This document shows positions 48,152-57,131 of a DNA stretch of 64,000 nt, piece by piece. Position 1 is the stretch's first letter; each line of letters opens with the position of its first letter. The position numbers and the translations under genes are program-made. The stretch is from Nitrososphaerota archaeon. GTDB lineage: Archaea > Thermoproteota > Nitrososphaeria > Nitrososphaerales > UBA183. The stretch lies in NCBI GenBank assembly GCA_027886865.1, contig JAPCJR010000002.1, positions 62,001 through 126,000 of the forward strand, written 5' to 3'. The notes beneath the pieces are model-generated. The model was not told the DNA's origin and did no database searches. It saw only the letters and a program-made list of their open reading frames with translations.

Positions 48152-48757
48152 TTACTGCTGCATGTCGATTCCGTCTTCCTTGATCCCGGACTTGTCGATC
48201 GTGAGTATGTCTATGCCGTTTCCGCTCATAGAGTCGCGAGCGATCGCGGCGCGTATTGATGCGATGAGCAGCTCCCTCGCGTCCTTCGCCGAGAGCGATG
48301 GCGTGAAGCCTTCCTCAAGCACGCCGATGGCCATCTCTGAGCCCGTCCCGATGGCAGCGTACTCGTCGGCGATCAGGCTGCCGAGAGGGTCCAGGACCCA
48401 CACCTTCGGCTTTCCGTCCAAGCCTCCCAGTATCACCTGGGTGATGAACGGGGCGTACCGCGCTTCGAACATCATGACCGAGGTGAGCTTGGCCACGGCT
48501 CCCGGTCTCAGGCTCCGCTTTACCTCCAGCTCCTTGAGCTTCGTGTAGACAGCCACCTGCCTTACAAGGTTCTGCATGTCGGCGACCATGCCCGCGCAGA
48601 CCGCCCCGGTATTGTCGGTGACCTTGAAGACCTTCCTGCCGCTCTTGCTCAGGACGTAATTTCCTAGTGTAATCCTCCTCTCGGCCCCCAGTATCACTCC
48701 GTCCTTGTACGTGATACCCACCGCGGTGGCCCCTGGCATGTAAGCGTCGTAGGACAA
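48152..48757 (-). CDS. psmB: proteasome beta-type subunit lacking the Thr1 nucleophile
   Basis: 201 residues from a TTG. The Ntn fold is clear: GVILGAERRITLGNYVLSKS near 20-39, GGLDGKPKVWVLDPLGSLIA near 111-130 and IGTGSEMAIGVLEEGF near 136-151. Aligned with active subunits (GTTTVG...), the N-terminal motif reads PGATAVGITYKDG, giving Ala at Thr1 and Glu at Asp17; Lys33 is kept. It is therefore probably a structural beta subunit that co-assembles with the active one at 53.6 kb, as in two-beta archaeal proteasomes. Confidence 0.87.
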   Translation of the reverse strand: MSYDAYMPGATAVGITYKDGVILGAERRITLGNYVLSKSGRKVFKVTDNTGAVCAGMVADMQNLVRQVAVYTKLKELEVKRSLRPGAVAKLTSVMMFEARYAPFITQVILGGLDGKPKVWVLDPLGSLIADEYAAIGTGSEMAIGVLEEGFTPSLSAKDARELLIASIRAAIARDSMSGNGIDILTIDKSGIKEDGIDMQQ

Positions 48758-48793
48758 TCTAATCTGCGGAACCCCAGCCGCCCCGGCACCTTA

Positions 48794-49840
48794 TTAGCTA
48801 TTTTGCTGTGGAGGCCTGACGGATATCAGGTAGGTCCCATCCCGAGCCTCGGTCGAATACTCCGCGGGGATGAACTGCCTCGCCACATGGAGACTGGTCC
48901 GGAGATGTCCGCTTATCTCCGGAGTCAGGAGGGCGGAGGGTCCGTCCGCGAGGAAGAGGAGCGGGGAGAGCATGTCTGCCAGGTGCGGGTCGACGCAGGC
49001 CTTTGTGTTGTAGCCCCTTGCGAACCTCAGCCCCGCCTCGGAGCCGACACGGAGGGCTGGTTTGCCGCGAGCCCCTATGGAATCGGCACCCATGAAGCAG
49101 GAACTGTCAACGGCGCTCACTAGGATGGAGCTCCCGGGCGAAGACGACTCCTCCACCCGCACCGACTTGACCGTCGGATAGAGCCCGTTCCGCTCGAGCT
49201 GCGACACCGCCGACGTCAGCTGCTGCTCGGCGACCCTTTCGGGCAGCATCCCAGCTCTGCTGACCACCGAGATGGGAGGGTCCTCTTTTCGGGAGTCCAA
49301 ACGAACGGCGGCTACCTTCTTGCAGGACTCGATGTGGACCCTGACCTTCCCTCCGCCGCTCGGATAGTAGCCCCTGCGGAGGACGTCCAGCGTGAAGACC
49401 ACGCCGAGCCGCCTTAGGCTCTCGGAGAATACCACCGAGAAATAGTCGCAGGTCGGGCTCCAGGGAACGTCGGTGCCCCCTATGAGCTCGAGGTCGAGAG
49501 ACGAGCCGGACAGGGAGATCGCAGGGACGATCGCCTGGAGCGCCAAGGTTACGCTCGCGGCGGTGCCCATGTCGACCGACATCGACCTGCTCTCAGGCTT
49601 CCCCGGGGAGAACGTGAACTCGGTCGAGCCGATCTCGCCACCCGTGAGAGTCCCTCCGCATATCTCCCTGAGAATCCTGAGGGTCGTTGCGTGTTGCGGT
49701 CTCAGCCCCGGTATCCTCCTCCCGGCCCTGACACGGGTGACCCGGATCGGACGGTCGAGGATTACCGCGAAGGAGGTCGCTATCCTGATTGTTTGGCCCC
49801 CTCCCTCGCCGAATGAGCCGTCTATCTCAAGAAACGACAA
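48794..49840 (-). CDS. rtcA: RNA 3'-terminal phosphate cyclase
   Basis: 348 residues from a TTG. RtcA motifs: LEIDGSFGEGGGQTIRIATS near 4-23, RAGRRIPGLRPQHATTLRIL near 39-58 and the C-terminal DPHLADMLSPLLFLADGPSA near 281-300 with the His that takes the AMP. The enzyme makes 2',3'-cyclic phosphate ends on RNA. Length and motifs indicate a complete enzyme. The divergent NMNAT gene starts 81 bp away. Confidence 0.93.
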   Translation of the reverse strand: MSFLEIDGSFGEGGGQTIRIATSFAVILDRPIRVTRVRAGRRIPGLRPQHATTLRILREICGGTLTGGEIGSTEFTFSPGKPESRSMSVDMGTAASVTLALQAIVPAISLSGSSLDLELIGGTDVPWSPTCDYFSVVFSESLRRLGVVFTLDVLRRGYYPSGGGKVRVHIESCKKVAAVRLDSRKEDPPISVVSRAGMLPERVAEQQLTSAVSQLERNGLYPTVKSVRVEESSSPGSSILVSAVDSSCFMGADSIGARGKPALRVGSEAGLRFARGYNTKACVDPHLADMLSPLLFLADGPSALLTPEISGHLRTSLHVARQFIPAEYSTEARDGTYLISVRPPQQNS

Positions 49841-49888
49841 TTCTAGACCTCAAAAGCAAACGCTGTGAGCCGCACCAGCCCGAATACG

Positions 49889-49898
49889 GCTTAAATAC
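49889..49898 (+). promoter_or_regulatory. TATA box of the NMNAT gene
   Basis: GCTTAAATAC centred 28 bp before the ATG at 49922. This spacing prefers the ATG to a GTG nine bases upstream. Confidence 0.5.
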
Positions 49899-49921
49899 TC
49901 AACGAAAGCCGCGTGAATTTG

Positions 49922-50458
49922 ATGCCGAAGAAAGGGGTCGGACTGTTCGTAGGTAGGTTTCAACCATTCCACAGCGGCCACCTCGCGGCCGTCAAGTACG
50001 CCTTGAAACGGGTCGACTACCTCTACATCGTGGTGGGCAGCGCGCAGCGGAGCCACGAGCGCGACAACCCCTTCACGGCTGGGGAGAGGATAATGATGAT
50101 CAAGGCGGCCCTCGACGAGGCCAAGGTCGATGGGCGTCGCTGGATGCTCATCCCCGTGCACGACGCAGAGTCGCACTCTGTTTGGACCGCGACGCTGAGG
50201 TCCACCGTGCCTAAGTTCGACATTGTGTTCTCCAACGACACGCTGACGATAAGGTTGCTGAAGGAGGAGGGCATAGACGTGGTACCAATCCCATACCTGA
50301 ACCGGAGCGAGTACTCCGCGACAAACGTCCGGACAAGGATACTCGAGAGGAGGGATTGGGAGAAGCTCGTCCCGCCGGCGGTTGCGAGACTGGTCAAGGA
50401 CCTTGACGGGGTGGGCAGGGTCAGAAGCATGATAAACAAGGATACGGAGGCGGCGTAA
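49922..50458 (+). CDS. nicotinamide-nucleotide adenylyltransferase
   Basis: 178 residues. Archaeal NMNAT motifs: GLFVGRFQPFHSGHLAAVKY near 6-25 (HxGH), VVGSAQRSHERDNPFTAGER near 37-56 and the C-terminal SEYSATNVRTRI near 130-141 (ISxTxxR-like). It joins NMN and ATP to form NAD. It is 2 bp before an aminotransferase gene, probably one transcript. Confidence 0.92.
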   Translation: MPKKGVGLFVGRFQPFHSGHLAAVKYALKRVDYLYIVVGSAQRSHERDNPFTAGERIMMIKAALDEAKVDGRRWMLIPVHDAESHSVWTATLRSTVPKFDIVFSNDTLTIRLLKEEGIDVVPIPYLNRSEYSATNVRTRILERRDWEKLVPPAVARLVKDLDGVGRVRSMINKDTEAA

Positions 50459-50460
50459 GA

Positions 50461-51606
50461 ATGGACTATCCACCGAGCAAGCTGCTGATGCTGCCGGGCC
50501 CGACGAACGTGCCCGACAGGGTCAACCACGCGATGATAAGGTCGATGATTAACCACAGAGGCGAGACGTTCACGCGCGTGCTCAAGGGAGTGACGGAGAA
50601 ATCCCGGGCGCTATTCCAGACGGAGGGCGACCCGATAATTCTTACAGCCTCAGGGACGGGCGGAGTCGAGGCGGCGGTCTGGAACATCGTCCGTCCCGGG
50701 GACAAGGTGGTCATCCCCGTTTGCGGCGAGTTCGGGAGCAGACTCGCGGAGGTGATCGAGCTGGCTGGCGGAGAGACGGTCAGGGTGACGTCCGAGCCGG
50801 GCACCGTGCCCTCGATAGAGGCGGTCGAGGAGGCGGTGCGGAAGACGCCCAACCTGAAGGCGGTCTACACAGTACACAACGAGACCAGCGGAGGCACCGC
50901 CATCCCGTACGTAGAACGGCTGGCGAAGGTGACCGCAGACGCGGGCGCGTTCTTCGTCGTTGATGCAATATCGAGCCTCGGCGGCTACGCGCTGCCGGTC
51001 GACCGGTGGGGGATAGACATCTGCGTGACCGGCAGCCAGAAGTGCCTCGCCGCCCCTCCGGGGCTCGCGCTTCTCTCGGTAAGCAAGAAGGCCGCCGATT
51101 TCGTGAGGAAGAGCCCTCCGAAGGTTAGGTATTTCGACCTCGGCAGGCAGATGGATTTCCTCGCGCACGGGGAGACGCCGTTCACTCCTGCGGTGTCCCT
51201 CTACTACGCCCTCGACGAGGCGCTCAACTGGCTCATTGAGGAGGGACTGGATAAGAGGGTCGAGCGGCACGCCCTCCACGCCCGGACGCTCTATTCACTG
51301 CTGGGAGCGATGGGCCTGAAGGGTCTCGCAGAGGAGAAGGTCAGGTCCAATACGGTCGTCGCCGGGTTCTACCCCCCGGGGATCGACGACAAGGTCTTCA
51401 GGAAAAAGCTCAGCGACGAGCACGACCTGGTCATCGGGGCGGGGGTGGGCGGCATGAAGGGGAAGGTGTTCAGAATAGGGAGCATGGGAAACGTGAGCTC
51501 TGCCCACGTGAACAGGACCGCCACAGCGATGGCGCTAACATTCCAGAAGATGGGCTATCCGGTCGACCTGGGAAGGATAGCTTCCGTGCTTGGGACGGCC
51601 AGTTAA
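50461..51606 (+). CDS. class V aminotransferase, serine/alanine-glyoxylate type
   Basis: 381 residues. N-terminal LMLPGPTNVPDRVNHAMIRS near 9-28, PLP-binding SLGGYALPVDRWGIDICVTG near 173-192 with the Schiff-base Lys in GSQKCLAAPPG near 192-202. The family moves amino groups between serine or alanine and glyoxylate, or works in serine synthesis. The PGDH-like enzyme at 28.6 kb could provide a related substrate. It is one of the larger genes in the NMNAT transcript. Confidence 0.87.
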   Translation: MDYPPSKLLMLPGPTNVPDRVNHAMIRSMINHRGETFTRVLKGVTEKSRALFQTEGDPIILTASGTGGVEAAVWNIVRPGDKVVIPVCGEFGSRLAEVIELAGGETVRVTSEPGTVPSIEAVEEAVRKTPNLKAVYTVHNETSGGTAIPYVERLAKVTADAGAFFVVDAISSLGGYALPVDRWGIDICVTGSQKCLAAPPGLALLSVSKKAADFVRKSPPKVRYFDLGRQMDFLAHGETPFTPAVSLYYALDEALNWLIEEGLDKRVERHALHARTLYSLLGAMGLKGLAEEKVRSNTVVAGFYPPGIDDKVFRKKLSDEHDLVIGAGVGGMKGKVFRIGSMGNVSSAHVNRTATAMALTFQKMGYPVDLGRIASVLGTAS

Positions 51607-51648
51607 GCATTTAAAGGAAGACGGAACCCCGGTCGCGCTCCACAACAA

Positions 51649-52440
51649 ATGTCGTTCGAGAAAGGCACCCTGATTTACGTGAACTATACGGCCAAGGTGA
51701 AGGACACCGGAGAGGCCATCGAGAGTACCGTCGAGGAAGAGGCAAAGAAGCTCAACATCTACGACCCCGAAAGGAGATATGAAGCAAGGCTCGTCTCCGT
51801 GGGAGAGGACTGGGTGCTGAAGGGGCTCGACGAGGAGATCGCCAAGATGGGCACGGGCGAGCGCAAGACAGTGGAGCTGATCCCGGAGAAGGCGTGGGGT
51901 GAAAGAGACCCGACCTTGCTCAGAATGATCCCAATCAGAAAGTTCGGCGAGAAGGGCGACGAGATGAGGGTGGGGGACGTCGTCGAAGTCGACAATCGCC
52001 TGGGCGTGGTGAGGTTCATCGGTTCGGGCAGAGCGCAGGTTGATTTCAACCACCGCCTGGCGGGGAAGACCCTCGTCTACGACGTCGAAGTCATCAGCGA
52101 GGTCGAGACCGAAGAGCAGAAAATCCGCTCGCTCATCAAGAGAAGGTTCCCGGGCGAGATCGGCGACAAGGTCGAGTTCACTCACAAGACAGGAGACGTG
52201 ACCATCGAGATTCCAGAGGAGGCGTTCATGGCGGAGGGTCTGCAGGTGATCAAGCGCGGCGTCTCCAACGACGTTACGCACTTCCTACCGACAGTGAAGA
52301 AGGTCACGTTCAAGGAGGTCTACGCCAAGAAGGACGCGGCGAAGACCGCCGAGAAGGCAGCCGAGCCCGTAGAAGAAGGGAAGGAAGAGCAGGCCAAGGA
52401 AGAAGCGTCCATGCCAGAAGAGCCAGAGCAGAAAGCCTAG
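51649..52440 (+). CDS. FKBP-type peptidyl-prolyl isomerase, SlyD-like
   Basis: 263 residues. The FKBP domain with inserted IF/chaperone domain is visible: TLIYVNYTAKVKDTGEAIES near 5-24, GEDWVLKGLDEEIAKMGTGE near 46-65, and KTLVYDVEVISEVETEEQKI near 138-157. A C-terminal domain near 160-225 is typical of long archaeal FKBPs. The tail is acidic and Lys/Ala rich (EEGKEEQAKEEASMPEEPEQ). It helps proline isomerisation and folding in the cytoplasm. A TATA-like GCATTTAAAG precedes it by about 40 bp. Confidence 0.9.
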   Translation: MSFEKGTLIYVNYTAKVKDTGEAIESTVEEEAKKLNIYDPERRYEARLVSVGEDWVLKGLDEEIAKMGTGERKTVELIPEKAWGERDPTLLRMIPIRKFGEKGDEMRVGDVVEVDNRLGVVRFIGSGRAQVDFNHRLAGKTLVYDVEVISEVETEEQKIRSLIKRRFPGEIGDKVEFTHKTGDVTIEIPEEAFMAEGLQVIKRGVSNDVTHFLPTVKKVTFKEVYAKKDAAKTAEKAAEPVEEGKEEQAKEEASMPEEPEQKA

Positions 52441-53474
52441 ATCACGCCGGTCTCTTCGGCCAGTTCTCTGGCCTTCGTGACGTCCAGGTTCGCTTCCGAG
52501 AGGATGGTGTACCTGTCGGGTCGTATGGAGGCTGCCTCCACCAGCGCTTCCACCACCTGGTCGTCCGTCACTTCAATCTCCTTGGCCTTTGTGGGGGCCC
52601 TGACGTCCTTGAGGGCCTTCCTGACCGCCTGCCAGTCGAGGCCCTGCATCTTGGCGGAGAGTATCGTCCCGATTCCGCACTTCTCTCCATGCAGCCCCCT
52701 CCCCGGGGCGATGACGTCCAGGGCGTGGCTGAATAGATGCTCGGAGCCGCTGCAGGGGCGGCTCGTCCCGGCGATCCCGGCGGCGACGCCGGTGCTTATG
52801 AGCGCCTCCACGAGGTCCCTTACGGCAGACTTGTCCGCCCGACCCATCCTCCTGGAGTTGTCGATTACCATCCGGGCGCTCATCATGGCGAGGCTCGCCG
52901 CGTACTCCCCGTAGTACTCGCCGGTGGCGTCGTGACTGAGCTGCCAGTCCCTGACGGCGGTCAGCTTCGCCACAAGGTCCCCGCAGCCGGCAGCGAAGAG
53001 CCTGGGAGGAGCGGCGGCGATGACGTCAACGTCCGCCAGGATCCCCACGGGCGGTTTGGCCTTTATGGAATAATGCTTCGTCGTGCCGCGAATCGAGGCG
53101 AACGGGCTCGCGATACCATCATGGGAGGCACTGGTGGGGACCGAGAAGAAGGGTACCTTGAGCTTCGAGGCGGCGAGCTTCCCGACGTCGACGCTCTTGC
53201 CACCTCCGAGCCCGATTATGCAGCGTGCGTCCCGGGAGACCTTCATCACCGAGTGGACGTTCTTCATGTCCGAAGAGACCACGTCGACCCAGCCCACGCG
53301 CCCGGTCACGGAAGAGGCCACCATCTCGCGGACCCTCTCCTGCACGTTGGTCCCCGATGCGACGATTATCTTGGCGGTCTTGGGCATCTCGATGAAGGCG
53401 CCCAGCCTGCCGATGACGTCGTCCCCGATCAGGATCCTCTGGGGCAACTCCATCAGGTGGAAACGGGAGGGCAC
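52437..53474 (-). CDS. egsA: sn-glycerol-1-phosphate dehydrogenase
   Basis: 345 residues from a GTG. NAD and zinc motifs: IIGLGGGKSVDVGKLAASKL near 87-106, PTSASHDGIASPFAS near 113-127, SGSEHLFSHALD near 242-253 and LHGEKCGIGTIL near 260-271 with metal His residues. It reduces dihydroxyacetone phosphate to the G1P backbone of archaeal membrane lipids, the clearest archaeal marker here. The TATA at 53497-53505 fits a leaderless GTG. Confidence 0.95.
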   Translation of the reverse strand: MPSRFHLMELPQRILIGDDVIGRLGAFIEMPKTAKIIVASGTNVQERVREMVASSVTGRVGWVDVVSSDMKNVHSVMKVSRDARCIIGLGGGKSVDVGKLAASKLKVPFFSVPTSASHDGIASPFASIRGTTKHYSIKAKPPVGILADVDVIAAAPPRLFAAGCGDLVAKLTAVRDWQLSHDATGEYYGEYAASLAMMSARMVIDNSRRMGRADKSAVRDLVEALISTGVAAGIAGTSRPCSGSEHLFSHALDVIAPGRGLHGEKCGIGTILSAKMQGLDWQAVRKALKDVRAPTKAKEIEVTDDQVVEALVEAASIRPDRYTILSEANLDVTKARELAEETGVI

Positions 53475-53496
53475 GCGTCGGCGCGCTGGGTCTTGA

Positions 53497-53505
53497 GATA
53501 TAAGC
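53497..53505 (-). promoter_or_regulatory. egsA: TATA box of the glycerol-1-phosphate dehydrogenase gene
   Basis: Minus-strand GCTTATATC centred 27 bp before the GTG at 53474. Confidence 0.6.
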
Positions 53506-53621
53506 TTCGTTCGGGCTGACTTGGACGCGAATCAATGAAAAGGTTAATTAAGCGACCTGCGTCCAGGAGTTTCGTTCCTTCGGGGACGACCTGCCGGATT
53601 ATAGTGCGAACGTGAATCAAA

Positions 53622-54278
53622 ATGGAATTGGACCAAAAAATGCAGAACAAAGCGGAATACCACGGTACGACCACTGTGGGCCTTGTCTGCTCGGATGGAG
53701 TCATCCTAGCGACTGACACGAGGGTCACCGCGGGAGGGTTCATCGCGCACAAGAGGGGCAAGAAGCTCCTGCAGGTGGACGAGAACATCGCAGTCACAAT
53801 CTCAGGGGGCGTCGCCGACGCGCAGAACGTGGTCGACACGCTGAAGTATTACGCAAGGTCCTACAGGGTCGAGAGGGGGGTCCCCCTTCCCGTAAAGTCT
53901 GCCGCAAGGATCGTCTCCAACATCCTCTTCTCGTCTCGCTACTACCCATTCATCGCCTCGGTGCTAATCGGCGGGTACGACAGGGCCGGCGCTTCGCTAT
54001 ACAACCTTGATTTCTTCGGGTCCATACTGCCGCAGAAGGTTACTGCAACGGGTAGCGGCTCTCCCGTGGCGCTGGGAGTGCTCGAGGTCGGTTATCAGGA
54101 GGGCATGAGCGTCGCAAAGGCAACCCCGGTGGCGGCGAACGCGATCATCGCGGCCATGAGGAGAAACGTATTCACGGGCGATCACTTCGACATCGCCATC
54201 ATTGACAAGTCCGGGTTCAGAGAAGTCTCAGAGCAGGATAAGGAGAAGCTCCTAGCTCAGTTTTCGGGTCGCAGTTAG
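53622..54278 (+). CDS. psmB: catalytic proteasome beta subunit
   Basis: 218 residues. A short propeptide ending in EYHG is cleaved before Thr1 of TTTVGLVCSDGVILATDTRV; Thr1, Asp17 (ATD) and Lys33 (GKK) are all present. The rest (GGYDRAGASLYNLDFFGSIL near 118-137, TGSGSPVALGVLE) is typical. It is the active protease subunit of the 20S core. A TATA-like GATTATAG at 53597-53604 is closer to this ATG than usual, so the ATG at 53640 (six residues shorter) is also possible. The aCPSF1 gene follows by 3 bp, a conserved pairing. Confidence 0.93.
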   Translation: MELDQKMQNKAEYHGTTTVGLVCSDGVILATDTRVTAGGFIAHKRGKKLLQVDENIAVTISGGVADAQNVVDTLKYYARSYRVERGVPLPVKSAARIVSNILFSSRYYPFIASVLIGGYDRAGASLYNLDFFGSILPQKVTATGSGSPVALGVLEVGYQEGMSVAKATPVAANAIIAAMRRNVFTGDHFDIAIIDKSGFREVSEQDKEKLLAQFSGRS

Positions 54279-54281
54279 TCT

Positions 54282-56195
54282 TTGGCGCAAAAGGCAAGTC
54301 AAGTCAGTCTGATGAGCACGATACTGAAAAGCATCCCAGCGGAGGCTCAGATCACCAGGATCGAGTACGAGGGGCCCAGGATCGCGCTGTACACGAAGAA
54401 CCCCAGGTATCTCCACCAGAACAACTACATCATCTCCGAGATAGTCAACACGGTAAAGAAGAGGGTGGTCACCCGCACGGAGAAGTCGATCAGGAAGCAG
54501 GAGCAGGAAGTGAGGGCCATCCTCGACAAGACGATCCCCGTGGAGGCAGGGGCGTCCTACTACTTCTTCGATGACGCCACAGGAGAGATAACGGTGGAGG
54601 CGAACGTACCGCGGCTCCTCGCCTCCGAGAACGGGTTCGACATCGCGGGCCTGATGGAGCAGACGGGATGGAAGGTGAAGGTGAGGAAGGCGCCGCACAT
54701 CGCCTCGAGCGCCATCCAGAGCATCTACTACGCCCTCAAGACGGGGGCCGACGAGCGCGAGCGCTTCTACAGGTCGCTGGGGGAGACGATATTCAGGCCG
54801 AGGTTCACGACGGCGGAGCAGATCACGGTCAAGGTACTGGGCGCAGGGCAGGAGGTCGGGAGGTCCTCGTTGCTCGTGGAGACCTCCGAGAGCAAGGTGC
54901 TGCTCGACGCCGGGATACATCCGGGCTCGAAGAACAACTGGGACGCGTACCCGAGGCTCGACTGGGCCGACATCAACCTCAACGAGCTCGACGCGGTGAT
55001 AATCAGCCACGGCCACCTCGACCACATGGGGTTCCTCCCAGCGCTGTTCAAGTTCGGGTACGAGGGCCCCGTATACTGCACCGAGCCGACGCTCCCTCTG
55101 ATGACGCTCCTCCAGAGCGACTACATCAAGATCGCACAGATCGAGGGAGGGAGGATACTATACGACCAGAAGGACATCAGGGACATGATCCAGCACACCG
55201 TGACGCTGCAGTACGGGACCGTGACCGACGTCAGCCCCGACATCAAGCTGGTCTTCAACAACGCCGGCCACATACTCGGCTCCGCGACGGTCCACCTTCA
55301 CATAGGCGAGGGTGTGCACAACATCGTCTACACGGGCGACTACAAGTACGGCCGGACGCAGCTCTTCGATTCGGCCAGCTGGAACTACCCGAGGGTAGAG
55401 ACGCTCATCACCGAGGGCACCTACGGGAACAAGGAGGACATCATGCCGCCTCGCGAAGAGGTGGAGATGAACTTCGTGAACGCCATCAACAGGACGCTCT
55501 CGGAAGGCGGCAAGGTAATCATACCGATCCCGGCGGTGGGAAGGGCGCAGGAGATCATCCTGGTCCTTGACCACTACATGCGCAACAAGGTCCTCACCGA
55601 GGCGCCGGTCTTCCTGGAGGGGATGATCTCTGAAGCCACGGCCATACACGTATCCTATGCGGACTACCTTTCCAGGGAGCTCAGGAGCAAGATACTGGAG
55701 CAGGGGATCAACCCGTTCGTCTCGGAGTACTTCACGTCCATCGAGCACCCGTCCGGCAGGGACGAGGCGCTAAGGGAAGGGCCGGCGGTCATCATGGCGA
55801 CCTCGGGCATGCTCGAGGGAGGCCCGGTACTGCAGTACTTCGAGCACGTCGCCCCCTCGGACAAGAATAAGATACTCTTCGTCTCATACCAAGTGCAGGG
55901 CACGCTTGGCAGGAGGGTGCTCGACGGCGCCCATCAGGCCAGCATGCTCGGCGACAACGGGAAGATCAAGATAATCGACGTCAACTGCCAGGTGCAGAAG
56001 GTCGACGGGTTCAGCGGCCACAGCGACTACAACCAGATAATCCGTTTCATCGGCAAGATGAGACCGAAGCTCCAGCAGGTCATCGTCGTGCACGGAGACA
56101 AGCGTAAGCTCGAGAACCTTGCCTACGTGATCCAGAGGATATACAGGGTACCGACCCTGAGACCGGCAGTGCAGGAAGCTATCAGAGTCTACTAG
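54282..56195 (+). CDS. beta-CASP ribonuclease aCPSF1
   Basis: 637 residues from a TTG; an ATG 30 bases later is possible. Residues 1-170 are KH domains (ILDKTIPVEAGASYYFFDDA near 79-98). The metallo-beta-lactamase/beta-CASP part has IISHGHLDHMGFLP near 239-252, FNNAGHILGSATVHLHIGEG near 325-344, TGDYKYG near 350-356 and GFSGHSDYNQI near 581-591. aCPSF1 cuts RNA 3' ends and terminates archaeal transcription. It lies directly behind the catalytic proteasome beta gene. Confidence 0.95.
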   Translation: MAQKASQVSLMSTILKSIPAEAQITRIEYEGPRIALYTKNPRYLHQNNYIISEIVNTVKKRVVTRTEKSIRKQEQEVRAILDKTIPVEAGASYYFFDDATGEITVEANVPRLLASENGFDIAGLMEQTGWKVKVRKAPHIASSAIQSIYYALKTGADERERFYRSLGETIFRPRFTTAEQITVKVLGAGQEVGRSSLLVETSESKVLLDAGIHPGSKNNWDAYPRLDWADINLNELDAVIISHGHLDHMGFLPALFKFGYEGPVYCTEPTLPLMTLLQSDYIKIAQIEGGRILYDQKDIRDMIQHTVTLQYGTVTDVSPDIKLVFNNAGHILGSATVHLHIGEGVHNIVYTGDYKYGRTQLFDSASWNYPRVETLITEGTYGNKEDIMPPREEVEMNFVNAINRTLSEGGKVIIPIPAVGRAQEIILVLDHYMRNKVLTEAPVFLEGMISEATAIHVSYADYLSRELRSKILEQGINPFVSEYFTSIEHPSGRDEALREGPAVIMATSGMLEGGPVLQYFEHVAPSDKNKILFVSYQVQGTLGRRVLDGAHQASMLGDNGKIKIIDVNCQVQKVDGFSGHSDYNQIIRFIGKMRPKLQQVIVVHGDKRKLENLAYVIQRIYRVPTLRPAVQEAIRVY

Positions 56196-56206
56196 ACTAA
56201 ACTAGA

Positions 56207-56515
56207 TCAGGTCTCGGAGAGAGCGCCTCTCCAGATCCTGACGCCCGGAGGCGTTATCACGACCCGCTCCTCGCCTAGTCTGGCGATGTCTCCGCCTATG
56301 GAAGTCGCGAACTCGTAGAGCTGCTCCACCGCTCCCTTAAGCTCCTCAATGTTCTTCTGCGCAAGCGGGGTCACCCTCAGTATCACTATGACGCGGTTCG
56401 CCACGTCTTCCTGAATCTTAGGAATGTCATCCATGCTCTTCAACTGAAGCGCCTTCAGGAGGATGTCGCTCCCCTTCTGCTGGGAGTCCGTCTCTTCGCT
56501 CAACCCGGTTTCCAA
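56207..56515 (-). CDS. sepF: archaeal SepF-like cell-division protein
   Basis: 102 residues from a TTG. The single SepF domain is recognised by VANRVIVILRVTPLAQKNIE near 38-57 and FATSIGGDIARLGEERVVIT near 68-87, ending in PPGVRIWRGAL. SepF anchors FtsZ to the membrane in archaea. A membrane-targeting helix would lie at the N-terminus, which here is polar, so the start may be incomplete or anchoring may differ. A TATA-like GTTTAAAAGG near 56551-56561 is upstream. Confidence 0.75.
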   Translation of the reverse strand: METGLSEETDSQQKGSDILLKALQLKSMDDIPKIQEDVANRVIVILRVTPLAQKNIEELKGAVEQLYEFATSIGGDIARLGEERVVITPPGVRIWRGALSET

Positions 56516-56578
56516 CTACTTGTTACACTGTGAAGCAATCCATTCCCCCTTTTAAACATAGATGAATCAATTGTCCAC

Positions 56579-57061
56579 TCAGATCTTCTTGAACGATTCC
56601 CAAGCGCGGTCCCCGGCGTGGTGCAGGTTCTTCACGCAGTTCCCCTTGGTCATCCCGGCCATCTCGGAGCTCGGAACCAGGGACCGCCCCACCGCCAGGC
56701 CGCGCTCCTTTCCCAGGTCCCTTATCACCAGGAGCTTCTCCTTGTCCCCCCACTCGTCGAACTTCGATATCCCGGGCCGCATGACGTCGGCCCCCTTGAG
56801 GATGTATTTCACCGCCCCCTCGTCGATGTAGATGGACGGCAGCAGCCCTATCAGCGCCTTCGACCCCACGAACGGGAGGATGGTCTCTCCAAGCTGGACG
56901 AAGGTGAACCTCCCATCCACGACCAGGAACCTGACCCCTTCGTCGGGCTCGATTATCTCGACCTGCGCGGACCTGGGAACGTCGAGGGTGAGTCCGCACG
57001 ACGTCTGGACCTTTTCGATGTAGTCCCGCGAGTCGTGCTTCGATGCAAAGTGTCTCTTCAA
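56579..57061 (-). CDS. PUA-domain RNA-binding protein, MCT-1-like
   Basis: 160 residues. N-terminal DUF1947-type domain (VPRSAQVEIIEPDEGVRFLV near 28-47), then a PUA domain: SIYIDEGAVKYILKGADVMR near 76-95, PGISKFDEWGDKEKLLVI near 96-113 and LAVGRSLVPSSEMAGMTKGN near 121-140. The layout matches archaeal MCTS1-like translation proteins. A TATA-like GGCTTTATTAAAC at about 57083-57095 makes the ATG nearly leaderless. It is divergent from the Sm gene. Confidence 0.82.
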   Translation of the reverse strand: MKRHFASKHDSRDYIEKVQTSCGLTLDVPRSAQVEIIEPDEGVRFLVVDGRFTFVQLGETILPFVGSKALIGLLPSIYIDEGAVKYILKGADVMRPGISKFDEWGDKEKLLVIRDLGKERGLAVGRSLVPSSEMAGMTKGNCVKNLHHAGDRAWESFKKI

Positions 57062-57131
57062 TCTCGAGTTAGAGCACCCATCAGTTTAATAAAGCCACTC
57101 TCACATCCCCACCAAACACCAGTGATTCTTG

